A program made the translations under genes and the position numbers. The notes beneath the pieces are model-generated. The model did no database searches, was not told the origin of the DNA, and saw nothing but the letters and a program-made list of their open reading frames with translations. A stretch of DNA of 12,467 bases, taken from Bacillota bacterium. GTDB lineage: Bacteria > Bacillota > Dethiobacteria > Dethiobacterales > Dethiobacteraceae. Location: positions 1 to 12,467 of the forward strand of contig QLUI01000022.1 in NCBI GenBank assembly GCA_018725345.1, written 5' to 3'. Shown piece after piece: positions 1 through 6,134 of the stretch (its first letter is position 1; each line of letters begins with the position of its first letter).

Positions 1-114
1 GGTTTGCAGGGATGCGGCGATAAACTTTAACGCCTTGTCTTTTAGTTCTGTGTCAGCGGCAGCCAACTGAAGAGAAGCTTCCTTAACTTGGCTTGCCAGT
101 TCATCCATTTTCAT
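1..114 (-). CDS. proA: Probable glutamate-5-semialdehyde dehydrogenase (ProA), N-terminal fragment
   Basis: This is a 38-codon start of a gene that runs off the left edge. The translation begins MKMDELASQVKEAS and continues with an alpha-helical stretch (LQLAAADTELKDKALKFIA). It matches the usual opening of gamma-glutamyl phosphate reductase, where an A-K-x-A-S/A helix is followed by 'LA..dt..K..aL..iA..L'. ProA makes glutamate-5-semialdehyde for proline synthesis. The start could be ATG at 114 or ATG at 108; neither has a strong ribosome site (a weak AGG lies 7 bases before 114). A near-consensus promoter at 262-290 and a leader of about 140 nt precede it, and no proB lies upstream. The catalytic region is outside the window, so the family call rests on the N-terminal helix only. 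Another aldehyde-dehydrogenase-fold enzyme is possible. Confidence 0.55.
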   Translation of the reverse strand, partial: MKMDELASQVKEASLQLAAADTELKDKALKFIAASLQT

Positions 115-176
115 GACGACCTAAGCCCCCTTGAACTATTTGAAATCAGCCTAATGTTATATTTTTTCATAAGAAT

Positions 177-249
177 TTGCATAGGAAATTGTTTCATTCA
201 AGAAAGCTACGATCCTATGCAAGGGGGTTGTTTTGGGGGAATCCCCCTT
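177..249 (-). other. Structured proA leader with alternative hairpins
   Basis: Bases 177-186 (TTGCATAGGA) and 213-222 (TCCTATGCAA) form a perfect 10-bp stem. The C-run at 243-247 can pair either with 235-239 (5 bp, 3-nt loop) or, extended to 243-249, with 221-227 (7 bp). The two pairings exclude each other. The segment lies between the promoter at 262-290 and the proA start. I see no T-box (no AGGGTGG motif) and no known riboswitch signature. No U-run follows the hairpins, so a terminator is not evident. Confidence 0.35.
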
Positions 250-258
250 ATTCTTGTT
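194..258. repeat. 65-bp dispersed repeat, copy A
   Basis: This copy matches 3291-3355 at 58 of 65 positions without gaps. The conserved core is AAGCTACGATCCTATGCAA followed by GTTTTGGG and CCCCCTTATTCTTGTT. Ends CAAGAA (199-204) and TTCTTG (251-256) are complementary. Copy A overlaps the start of the proA transcript. Sequence on either side of the two copies is unrelated, so this is a discrete unit rather than part of a larger duplication. Confidence 0.8.
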
Positions 259-261
259 GTT

Positions 262-290
262 ATTATATCTAACTAAAAGCCTTTTGTAAA
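262..290 (-). promoter_or_regulatory. Sigma-A-type promoter for proA
   Basis: Read on the minus strand, TTTACA (285-290) is followed by a 17-bp spacer and a perfect TATAAT (262-267). The start of transcription would be near 254, inside the left copy of the 65-bp repeat, leaving a leader of about 140 nt before the proA ATG. The match to the consensus is strong (5/6 and 6/6). Confidence 0.75.
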
Positions 291-384
291 CCATTGCGCA
301 ATGCTATAAACTCTTAATTTATAAGCTAATCTTTATGTACTGGTTTACACCAAACCGTGGTAAAGACAGGGAAAGCGTTCTCTT

Positions 385-617
385 TCACCCAGGCAAAGGT
401 AGAAACGATTGAATGAGCTGGTTGGCTCCAAGAACATAGTAGCGCATCGCTTGGTTTTTAATAAAATGTCCCTGTTGGTCAAACAAAGAAAAACATCTTC
501 TGGTTTCTTTTTTGTGCTTAAAAAAGTATTCTCCAGAGATAGTCAGAACATCGCAATCAGCTATTGTTTGAGGAGTAACAAATACAACAGAATTTAATCA
601 GAGTTGGAGGCATTCAT
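385..617 (-). pseudogene. Small unrecognised ORF with apparent frameshift, downstream of the aminotransferase gene
   Basis: An ATG at 617 begins MNASNSD and stops at a TAA (594-596). In another frame, codons run open from 597 to the TGA at 385-387. That frame encodes 70 residues of protein-like sequence, with stretches such as DVLTISGEYFFKHKKE and MRYYVLGANQLIQSF, but has no start codon of its own near the left end. One missing base in the GATTAAATTC region would join them into a protein of about 78 residues. The ATG lies only 9 bases after the stop of the cysteine desulfurase gene, so it would be the third gene of that operon. I do not recognise the family. It could be a real frameshift mutation, a sequencing error, or a chance open frame. 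The plus-strand frame over the same bases looks less like protein. Confidence 0.4.
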
Positions 618-626
618 TCAGGCACT

Positions 627-1784
627 CTAAAAGGCTGATATTTCACGCATTGCGGCTAAAATGGCGGCCACATCGTCTGCCGTATTTTGATAGCCCAAGG
701 AAAACCTTACTGTTCCTTGCGGGAATGTGCCTATTGTTTTGTGAGCTAGTGGCGCGCAGTGCAGACCGGCTCTGGTTTGAATTCCATAAGCCTGGTCCAG
801 CATAAAACATAAGTCACCACAATCTATCCCTGCCATGTTGACTGAGACGGCGCAAACAGATTTAGCTACTTCTTTAGTCCCGTAAATCGTGACGCCGCTA
901 ATTTCAGCTAAGCCAAAAAGCAGTGTTTCCATTAGTGAGGTTCTTTGCTTACTAATTGCCGCTAAACCAGTATCGGAGATCATGCGCACACCGGCTGCCA
1001 AACCGGCAATCCCCGGCATATTTTGTGTGCCGCTTTCGAATTTGTCGGGCAAAAAATCCGGTTGATACTCGTCTTCCGATCGGCTTCCGGTACCTCCTTC
1101 TACGAATGGTCTTGTAACGGCTGCCGCTCGTTGGCTGATGCAAAGTCCGCCGATTCCCGGCGGCCCTAGGAGGCCTTTATGACCAGTAAACGCCAAATAG
1201 TCACACTGCAATGCAGCAAAGTCAACTGCTTCTGTGCCGGCAGTTTGTGCCGCGTCTACGCAAAAAAATGTATCTGTTCCCGCCAGGATTTCCCCCGCTT
1301 CATAAACAGGAAGGATTGTCCCTGTTACGTTGGAGGCATGTGTGAGAACAACAAGCCGTGTACTTGGCCGTAGCGCTCGGCGAAGTTTAAGCAGATCCAA
1401 AGTTCCGTCCTTTGCACACTCAAGCTGTTCAACTAAAACATTTTCTTCTCTTGCTAAACGGGAGAGCGGTCGTACAACGGCATTATGTTCCATGGAAGAA
1501 ATCAACACATGATCTCCTTCTGCCAGCAAGCCCTTGAATACCAGGTTAAGCGATGTAGTCACGTTTGGTGTGAAAATAATCTGTTCTGGTTCTGGAACCG
1601 CAAAAAAGCGAGCCAACAAGACTCGTGCCTCATAAACCATTCTGGCTGCTTCCAGCGACCTATGATAAGCCCCGCGTCCCGGGCTACAGCCAATGTCTCG
1701 CAGATAATGGAGCATATTTTCCACAACTGCCGGCGGCCTGGGAAATGTCGTAGTGGCATGGTCGGCGTATATTTCCCTCATCAT
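627..1784 (-). CDS. Cysteine desulfurase family protein (class-V aminotransferase, PLP-dependent)
   Basis: This 385-residue fold-type I PLP enzyme resembles the NifS/SufS-like 'cysteine desulfurase family' group. Visible landmarks are the N-terminal YADHATTTFPRP, EHNA with His100 stacking on PLP, DAAQ with Asp177 and Gln180, the PLP lysine in GHKG (His202-Lys203), the catalytic cysteine loop GLHCAP (Cys343), and Arg360 for the substrate carboxylate. It is expected to remove sulfur (or selenium) from cysteine (or selenocysteine) as an enzyme-bound persulfide. The ATG at 1784 overlaps the stop of the upstream LysR gene by four bases (ATGA), with AGGAGG four bases before it, so the two are translationally coupled. 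Members of this subgroup often sit next to selD/yedF-type selenium genes together with a similar LysR gene. The selenium link is inferred from that known pairing, not from this window alone. Confidence 0.88.
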   Translation of the reverse strand: MMREIYADHATTTFPRPPAVVENMLHYLRDIGCSPGRGAYHRSLEAARMVYEARVLLARFFAVPEPEQIIFTPNVTTSLNLVFKGLLAEGDHVLISSMEHNAVVRPLSRLAREENVLVEQLECAKDGTLDLLKLRRALRPSTRLVVLTHASNVTGTILPVYEAGEILAGTDTFFCVDAAQTAGTEAVDFAALQCDYLAFTGHKGLLGPPGIGGLCISQRAAAVTRPFVEGGTGSRSEDEYQPDFLPDKFESGTQNMPGIAGLAAGVRMISDTGLAAISKQRTSLMETLLFGLAEISGVTIYGTKEVAKSVCAVSVNMAGIDCGDLCFMLDQAYGIQTRAGLHCAPLAHKTIGTFPQGTVRFSLGYQNTADDVAAILAAMREISAF

Positions 1785-2698
1785 AGAGCCTCCTGACGAA
1801 AAAATGTTTTCAGGTTTGCGTAGAGCGCGCTGACAGCCGGCGAAAAAACCCGCTTTTTATGATAGACAAGCCAAAATTCCCGTGTCAACCTTTGACCGGT
1901 AAAGGGACGAATATCTAACAGACCAAAGTCGGCATACTCTTCCACCACGAAGCGGGAGATGACAGTCAGACCCACTGCCTGCCTAACAGCCTGTTTGATG
2001 GTTTCCTGATTATCAAAGATTGATACCTTGAACTGCTCCAATGAATTACCGGCGCTTCGTAATTCCCGTTCAAAAAGAGAGCGCGTTCCGGAACCCGGTT
2101 CCCTCAATAGTATCTTTCGCCCGATCAAATCGTTCCCAGTCAGCGAATCGTATTGTAAAAGGTCGTTATATTCCTCCCGCCGGGGAATTGCTACAACCAG
2201 TTCATCCTCAAGAATTGGCTCGAAAACGAGATGAGGCAGTTGGCTCTTCTCCCCCACTACTCCCAAAGGGTAGTGGTAGCGAAAAACATCTTCACATGCT
2301 TGGCGTGAATTTTCCTGACGTAAGCTGACAGAAACGGCAGGGTACTGCGTCTCAAAGGCTGCGACGGCTCGAGGTAACAGGTATTGGCAGGGAACGGAAC
2401 TGGCAGCTACAATCAACGTTTCCTCCCCCAATTCTCCTCCCCCTTGCAGCTCTGCTAATGCCACCGTACGCATGTCCAACATATCACGGGCATAGCGGTA
2501 AAGAGATTCCCCTGCTTGGGTAAGAAGCAATTCACTTTTGCCCCGATCAAACAGAGGCATACCCAATTCTGTTTCCAGGTTTTTTACATGGGCGCTGACT
2601 GTGGGCTGGCTTAAAAATAGAATTTCTGCGGCACGGGAAAAGGAACGATGGCCTACAACCATTACAAATGTTTCCAATTGATAAAACTCCACTGTCAT
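1781..2698 (-). CDS. LysR family transcriptional regulator, possibly selenium-metabolism associated
   Basis: This is a LysR-type regulator of about 305 residues. The N-terminal winged helix-turn-helix is clear (EFYQLETFVMVV, SFSRAAEILFLSQPTVSAHVKNLE, then LFDR and LLTQAGESLYRYA), followed by a periplasmic-binding-protein-like effector domain. A longer open frame reaches back to 2845. However, a promoter at 2718-2746 lies inside that extension, and AAAGGTGG sits just before the ATG at 2698, so the start is here. A GTG six bases further in (2692) gives MEFYQLETF and better spacing from the ribosome site, and may be the true start. The stop overlaps the start of the cysteine desulfurase gene. 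The protein resembles the regulators found beside class-V aminotransferases in selenium gene clusters; the effector is unknown. Confidence 0.85.
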   Translation of the reverse strand: MTVEFYQLETFVMVVGHRSFSRAAEILFLSQPTVSAHVKNLETELGMPLFDRGKSELLLTQAGESLYRYARDMLDMRTVALAELQGGGELGEETLIVAASSVPCQYLLPRAVAAFETQYPAVSVSLRQENSRQACEDVFRYHYPLGVVGEKSQLPHLVFEPILEDELVVAIPRREEYNDLLQYDSLTGNDLIGRKILLREPGSGTRSLFERELRSAGNSLEQFKVSIFDNQETIKQAVRQAVGLTVISRFVVEEYADFGLLDIRPFTGQRLTREFWLVYHKKRVFSPAVSALYANLKTFFRQEAL

Positions 2699-2717
2699 AC
2701 CCACCTTTCTGCTTTTT

Positions 2718-2746
2718 ATTATATTGTTCGCAAAAGATTGTGTTAA
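2718..2746 (-). promoter_or_regulatory. Sigma-A-type promoter for the LysR-desulfurase operon
   Basis: On the minus strand, TTAACA (2741-2746), a 17-bp spacer and TATAAT (2718-2723) form a near-consensus promoter. The transcript would start near 2711, only about 13-19 nt before the LysR start codon. This rules out the longer LysR reading frame. Confidence 0.7.
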
Positions 2747-2897
2747 ATCCTGCCTGCCAGGCAAAGTAAATCGCAAGTCGGGTGAGAAAGACTTGATCAG
2801 AGCAACCAGAGCATACCAATAACTATAAGGCAATAAAACTTGCAATTTACCGCAAACACATACGACAAAGATTAATCTACCAAAACAGCTTCTCTTA

Positions 2898-2906
2898 TGT
2901 TATACT
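2898..2906 (+). promoter_or_regulatory. Probable extended -10 promoter for yggT
   Basis: TGTTATACT is an extended -10 element (TGN followed by TATACT at 2901-2906). No good -35 box lies 17-18 bp upstream, which is acceptable for the extended class. It precedes the yggT ribosome site by about 35 bases. Confidence 0.45.
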
Positions 2907-2946
2907 TGGATACGATGATAGAAGGGCAGTTAGATAAAATAAGGAG

Positions 2947-3219
2947 TTGGTTAGCCTGGACCAGCCTGCTTTGATTGCGCATTACTTTTTTACTATTTTA
3001 CGTTACGCCTTGTTTGCCCGAATTCTGCTCTCCTGGATTCCACATAATCCGGACAATACTTTGCTGAAAATACTCTACGAAGGAACCGAACCGCTTTTGG
3101 CGCCGTTTCGCCGCCTGATGCCGCGCAGCGGCTTGCCGATTGATTTGTCACCGCTAATTGCCATGCTAGTTTTAAGTATCATCCATCAAACAGTAGTCAA
3201 CGCCCTGTCACGCATTTAA
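2947..3219 (+). CDS. yggT: YggT family integral membrane protein
   Basis: This small membrane protein of 87-90 residues has two hydrophobic segments, about residues 12-32 (HYFFTILRYALFARILLSW) and 66-85 (LSPLIAMLVLSIIHQTVV). Between them is the family's typical loop with LYEGTEPLLAPFRRLMP and G-LPIDLSP. YggT/YlmG proteins are conserved in bacteria and plastids, with roles suggested in osmotic tolerance and envelope or nucleoid organisation. The start is unusual. AAGGAG (2941-2946) abuts the TTG at 2947 with no spacer, whereas the in-frame CTG at 2956 (giving MDQPALIAHY) is nine bases away and may be the real start. The gene stands alone, divergent from the LysR operon, with its own terminator. 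Confidence 0.85.
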   Translation: MVSLDQPALIAHYFFTILRYALFARILLSWIPHNPDNTLLKILYEGTEPLLAPFRRLMPRSGLPIDLSPLIAMLVLSIIHQTVVNALSRI

Positions 3220-3225
3220 CCTGGA

Positions 3226-3272
3226 AAAAACCTCCTGCAAATAGAAGATTGCAGGAGGTTTTTATTTTTTTT
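3226..3272 (+). terminator. Intrinsic terminator of yggT
   Basis: A perfect 15-bp stem (AAAAACCTCCTGCAA at 3226-3240 with its complement at 3249-3263) has an 8-nt loop. A T-rich tail follows, seven bases after the yggT stop. Confidence 0.9.
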
Positions 3273-3290
3273 AATTTTAATAATATCATC

Positions 3291-3355
3291 TCATTCAGGG
3301 AAGCTACGATCCTATGCAACTGGGATGTTTTGGGTGATTCCCCCTTATTCTTGTT
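3291..3355. repeat. 65-bp dispersed repeat, copy B
   Basis: This is the second copy of the element at 194-258 (58/65 identical). It lies in the gap between the yggT terminator and the rubrerythrin promoter. The terminal pairing survives on the plus strand through G-U pairs (CAGGGA at 3296-3301 with TTCTTG at 3348-3353), although two of the positions have changed. The inner G-rich arm seen in copy A (221-227) is not conserved here. Confidence 0.8.
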
Positions 3356-3390
3356 ATGAATAATCAGCGCCAATAGAAAAAACCTAATGA

Positions 3391-3419
3391 TTGACAAACG
3401 GTAAAAAATAGTATATATT
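3391..3419 (+). promoter_or_regulatory. Sigma-A promoter of the rubrerythrin gene
   Basis: TTGACA (3391-3396), a 17-bp spacer and TATATT (3414-3419) form a strong promoter. The transcript would start near 3426. A short dyad, AGTA-N5-TACT, lies just downstream around 3430-3442 and could be an operator, but it is too weak to assign to PerR or another regulator. Confidence 0.8.
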
Positions 3420-3458
3420 TTAGTTGTCAGTAATTAATACTAATTAGGAGGCAAGATA

Positions 3459-3875
3459 ATGGATCTAGTAAATGAAAATAAAGTTGGTATTTGCCTAGGA
3501 ACTAGCGTAATTGATGAAGTTAGTAATGAATTTAAAGGAGAAAGCTGGGAAGTAGGCATCTACTTAGCAATGGCTCGTCAAGCACAACGGGAAGGCTATC
3601 CAGAAGTAGCCCTTGTTTTAAAAGAAATCGCTCTGGAAGAAGCAAACCATGCAGCTCTTTTTGCAGAGCTTTCCGGCAGAATAACCACCAGCACTAAAGA
3701 AAATATAGAAAAAATGCTTGCTGGTGAAATTTCTGCTAACAAAGGTAAAAGGGAAGCAGCCATCAAGGCTAAAGATGCCGGACTTGATCACGCTCATGAT
3801 ATTTTGGATGAAACCAGCCGTGATGAAGGCCGTCACGCCAGAGCGTTGCAGGGTTTGCTCAAGCGTTACTTTTAG
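3459..3875 (+). CDS. Rubrerythrin-like ferritin-family protein without rubredoxin domain
   Basis: This 138-residue protein is built of a single ferritin-like four-helix bundle. It has the family landmarks for a carboxylate-bridged di-iron site: the GESWEVGIYLAMARQAQREG helix with Glu28/Glu31, LEEANH with Glu60/Glu61 and His64, and the last-helix DEGRH (Glu123, His126). The C-terminal rubredoxin CxxC domain of full-length rubrerythrin is absent; the protein ends at KRYF. Close relatives are common in strict anaerobes and act in peroxide and oxygen protection, receiving electrons from a separate partner. AGGAGG (3446-3451) lies seven bases before the ATG. It is monocistronic, with its own strong promoter and terminator, which fits a highly expressed stress gene. 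Confidence 0.88.
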   Translation: MDLVNENKVGICLGTSVIDEVSNEFKGESWEVGIYLAMARQAQREGYPEVALVLKEIALEEANHAALFAELSGRITTSTKENIEKMLAGEISANKGKREAAIKAKDAGLDHAHDILDETSRDEGRHARALQGLLKRYF

Positions 3876-3906
3876 TAAAGAAGCACATATCACCTGATAT
3901 TCTACT

Positions 3907-3951
3907 CCTAAAAGAAGTCTTATAGAAGCCACTTCTTTTAGGGTTTTTTTT
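3907..3951 (+). terminator. Terminator of the rubrerythrin gene, overlapping the SGNH gene end
   Basis: A 12-bp stem (CCTAAAAGAAGT at 3907-3918 with its complement at 3931-3942) is followed by a T-run at 3944-3951. The stop codon of the convergent SGNH gene (3950-3952) lies in the T-run, so the structure may also end that transcript, though less efficiently. Confidence 0.85.
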
Positions 3952-4510
3952 AGAATTTAAGCTCTGGATAGCCTGGGATCTGGAGTTTTATTAATGCCAA
4001 TTCAGCCATAGCCCTATAGCCGTCGAAATTAGGGTGACAGCCATCGGTAGTCAGTTCGACTTTAAAGCGGTTATCCTCATCAAGAAATGCTTTGTGAAAA
4101 GGAATAAGCGGGATATCTTCTTTTTTAGCTATTTCCTGAATAAACGCGCGATACTCCGCTAAAATACCCTCTACCTGAGGCTCGCCCACAGGAGTAGGTG
4201 TGCCAAGTATAGGATAAATTTTGTGTTCAAGGCAGCGAATACATATGCCCTTGATATTTTTAGTCACGGTGCGTAAATCTTGCGCCCAGTAGGCATCATT
4301 TGTTCCGCCGAGCAGCAGCAGATGGCTAGGATTGTAGTTAAAGGCCAAAGAAAGCCTGTGCAGCATCAAAGCGGTGGTATCGCCATTTTTTCCCCCGTTG
4401 ATGATAGTTAAACCTGTCTTCTGTGCCAATATTCGAACCCATGAAAATTCCGGACCATAGGGAAACCCGTACGTAATTGAGTCTCCCAGTGCATAGAGCT
4501 TGATTTTCAT
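3950..4510 (-). CDS. SGNH/GDSL-type hydrolase
   Basis: This 186-residue esterase-fold protein shows all four SGNH blocks. Block I is GDSIT with the nucleophile Ser11, block II is INGGKNGDTT (Gly40), block III is GGTND with Asn71, and block V is DGCHP with Asp156 and His159. No signal peptide is visible, so it is probably cytoplasmic. The substrate cannot be read from sequence; relatives act as lysophospholipase/thioesterase-like enzymes or carbohydrate esterases. The start ATG at 4510 has GGGTGAT upstream. It lies 48 bases after the vanW-family gene on the same strand, so the two may share a transcript. Confidence 0.85.
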   Translation of the reverse strand: MKIKLYALGDSITYGFPYGPEFSWVRILAQKTGLTIINGGKNGDTTALMLHRLSLAFNYNPSHLLLLGGTNDAYWAQDLRTVTKNIKGICIRCLEHKIYPILGTPTPVGEPQVEGILAEYRAFIQEIAKKEDIPLIPFHKAFLDEDNRFKVELTTDGCHPNFDGYRAMAELALIKLQIPGYPELKF

Positions 4511-4558
4511 CTTTAATCACCCGCTATTTTCCTTCTCTGCAGTCTCCTGTTTTTCCTG

Positions 4559-5416
4559 CTATTGGGCAGTTCCAACGCGATATTTATACGGAACAGATCG
4601 ATAGCTGTCTTGTGAAAGCATTTCCCTGCTTATTTCTTCCCCGTTCAGTTTTGTGACTCGCCAAACAGTTACATGATAGCCTGGTTGACCTTTTTTGAGC
4701 TGTTCCTGAACTCCTTTTGGCAAATCCGGAGTCATGATAATTTCCTCTTCTGCATCGATACTGGCAAGATCTGTTGTCAGTATCGAAACTTCATGCCCTG
4801 GAATCGTTTTGCCATAAAAAGTAACAGTTAGTTTGTTGCCGTCAATGAATGTCCGCAACCAAACGGCGTGGTTGCGTTCATTCAGAAATTTTAGGTCAAT
4901 CCAGCCGTAGGAGATGGTGGCATCACGACCTGGAGGCAGGTAAGTCACGGCTAAAGCATGATTTCTGCGCTCCAGAATACTAAGATCGGCAAGCAAAATT
5001 GCATTGTATAATGTGGAAGATACCTGGCAAATGCCACCGCCTATTCCCTCCACCAGTTCGCCGCCAACGATAACCAGCGCTTCTCTATATCCCCTCTGAG
5101 CCGTAGCTTTTCCTACCACCTCATTAAAAGAAAACTGGCCGTCTGATAGAACCAGTGTTTTATCAATAGCTTTCGCTGCTAGCTTAATATTATGATTTCT
5201 GTTTAAATTTTCAGCAGTAAAGTTGGTGCTAAACATTGCTATCGGTTCCCGTACGTTCAAACTTTCCAGATAGGCTGCTGTTATCGCTGCAATCAGCGGC
5301 ATTTCTGCGAGGGAAAGACTTTCCAACTCGGAATAGTTTTCCAACCCCTGCGAAAGTGCCGCCAAAGTTGCAGCCAGATCTAGTTCCCTTCCAATTTTGT
5401 CCGGAATGATTTCCAC
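4559..5416 (-). CDS. VanW family protein lacking its usual N-terminal part
   Basis: The core VanW domain is clear at about residues 72-203, with LSDGQFSFNEVVG, the GGGICQVSSTLYNA signature at 127-140, and YGWIDLKF-(N)-ERNH. After it comes a beta-rich tail (204-285) in the place where a G5-like domain normally sits. VanW-domain proteins are usually exported, with a signal or membrane segment and one or two peptidoglycan-binding-like domains first. Here there is no signal peptide. The GTG at 5416 has no ribosome site, and the frame continues upstream for 13 more protein-like codons (LDALFKLSDDRKL) to a TAA at 5456-5458. This suggests the 5' part of the gene has been lost, so the gene may be inactive. 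The structured block at 5477-5610 lies just beyond. Confidence 0.75.
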   Translation of the reverse strand: MEIIPDKIGRELDLAATLAALSQGLENYSELESLSLAEMPLIAAITAAYLESLNVREPIAMFSTNFTAENLNRNHNIKLAAKAIDKTLVLSDGQFSFNEVVGKATAQRGYREALVIVGGELVEGIGGGICQVSSTLYNAILLADLSILERRNHALAVTYLPPGRDATISYGWIDLKFLNERNHAVWLRTFIDGNKLTVTFYGKTIPGHEVSILTTDLASIDAEEEIIMTPDLPKGVQEQLKKGQPGYHVTVWRVTKLNGEEISREMLSQDSYRSVPYKYRVGTAQ

Positions 5417-5476
5417 CAGTTTTCTATCATCGGAGAGCTTAAATAAGGCATCTAATTATTTTGCATAGTTAAAGAA

Positions 5477-5610
5477 ATGACGGACAAAATAACAATGAAC
5501 CTCACAGGCGGCCGAAAGTCCAGAGTAAATGGCTCAGTTTACTTTTGACTTACAACACACCAACTGTGAGGTTCTTTTTTTACTCTTGCAGGGTGCAGAG
5601 GGACCGTCAT
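5477..5610. repeat. Structured noncoding block with nested inverted repeats
   Basis: Three nested pairings are visible: ATGACGG (5477-5483) with CCGTCAT (5604-5610), GAACCTCACAG (5497-5507) with CTGTGAGGTTC (5564-5574), and inside them AAGTC/GACTT plus AGTAAA/TTTACT (5516-5551). On the plus strand the 11-bp stem is followed directly by seven Ts (5575-5581). It therefore reads as a terminator-like RNA end, although no plus-strand gene precedes it. It could be a MITE remnant or a small RNA. No long ORF is present, and I found no target duplication. Confidence 0.5.
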
Positions 5611-5661
5611 GCCGCCTGCGGGGTGGAAATCCCTAGCGGTTAAAAATGACGCGTCTTATGC

Positions 5662-5687
5662 AAAAAAAAAAGCAAAGCGCCTTTTTT
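5662..5687 (-). terminator. Probable terminator after the biotin carrier gene
   Basis: On the minus strand AAAAAAGG-C pairs with GCTTTTTT around a short loop, with one bulge, and ends in a run of ten Ts (5662-5671). It lies about 50 bases after the stop of the biotin carrier gene, in the right orientation. The GC content of the stem is low, so the call is moderate. Confidence 0.5.
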
Positions 5688-5738
5688 ATGAGCATGCTAC
5701 TCTTGCGCGGATTAAGCTTAAAAAGTGTGTAATGTGTA

Positions 5739-6134
5739 CTATTCAATCACTACCATTAAATCACCGGTATTTACACTCGCGCCTTTGGCAACAGCAATTT
5801 CTTTAATCGTACCGGCGACCGAAGCAGTCACTTCATTTTCCATTTTCATTGCTTCCAGAATTAACAAAACATCTCGACAGTTTACAGTTTGACCGATTTC
5901 TACCATGATATTGAGCACTACACCAGGCATAGGAGAATAAACCGCATCTCCGGAGACAAGCGTCTGTTTGGCAGGAGCAACATGGGCAGCTTTTTGGTTA
6001 AAGCTATTTGGAGCGTTTGCCGGTTTAGTTGCTTCTACAGATTGAGGAGTAGTTCTTACGGTAGGAGCAACTCCCAATTCTTCCACAGATACATCATAAG
6101 CCAGACCGTTAACAGTTACACGAAAAGCTCTCAT
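5739..6134 (-). CDS. Biotin/lipoyl attachment protein, probable decarboxylase gamma (biotin carrier) subunit
   Basis: This 131-residue biotin carrier has a short N-terminal beta segment (MRAFRVTVNGLAYDVSVEEL), an Ala/Pro/Asn-rich linker (about 22-60), and a biotinyl domain (62-131). The domain carries SPMPGVV and the biotinylation motif EAMKMEN (Lys97). The layout is that of the gamma subunit of sodium-pump methylmalonyl-CoA or oxaloacetate decarboxylases (MmdC/OadA C-terminus), and also of acyl-CoA carboxylase carriers. Its start overlaps the upstream stop as TAATG, with AAGGAG nine bases before it, so translation is coupled. The carboxyltransferase alpha and membrane beta subunits are not in the window, so the exact complex is an inference. 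Confidence 0.85.
   Translation of the reverse strand: MRAFRVTVNGLAYDVSVEELGVAPTVRTTPQSVEATKPANAPNSFNQKAAHVAPAKQTLVSGDAVYSPMPGVVLNIMVEIGQTVNCRDVLLILEAMKMENEVTASVAGTIKEIAVAKGASVNTGDLMVVIE

Noticed and set aside
342..356. Short hairpin GGTTT-N5-AAACC as terminator for the small ORF
   Set aside because: It has only five base pairs and no T-run.
409..597. Plus-strand frame of 62 codons
   Set aside because: It starts at a TTG without a ribosome site, and the opposite strand carries a more protein-like frame.
1485..1796. Plus-strand frame of 103 codons over the desulfurase gene
   Set aside because: It is antisense to a well-supported enzyme gene and has no ribosome site or recognisable domain.
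2028..2328. Two overlapping plus-strand frames inside the LysR gene
   Set aside because: They are shadows of the LysR coding sequence, rich in Arg and Ser as expected from the reverse complement.
2699..2845. N-terminal 49-residue extension of the LysR protein
   Set aside because: A near-consensus promoter lies inside it, and a ribosome site precedes the internal start; family members begin at MEFxQLETF.
5609..5806. Plus-strand frame of 65 codons
   Set aside because: It spans a terminator and the end of the biotin carrier gene in antisense, with low-complexity Lys runs.
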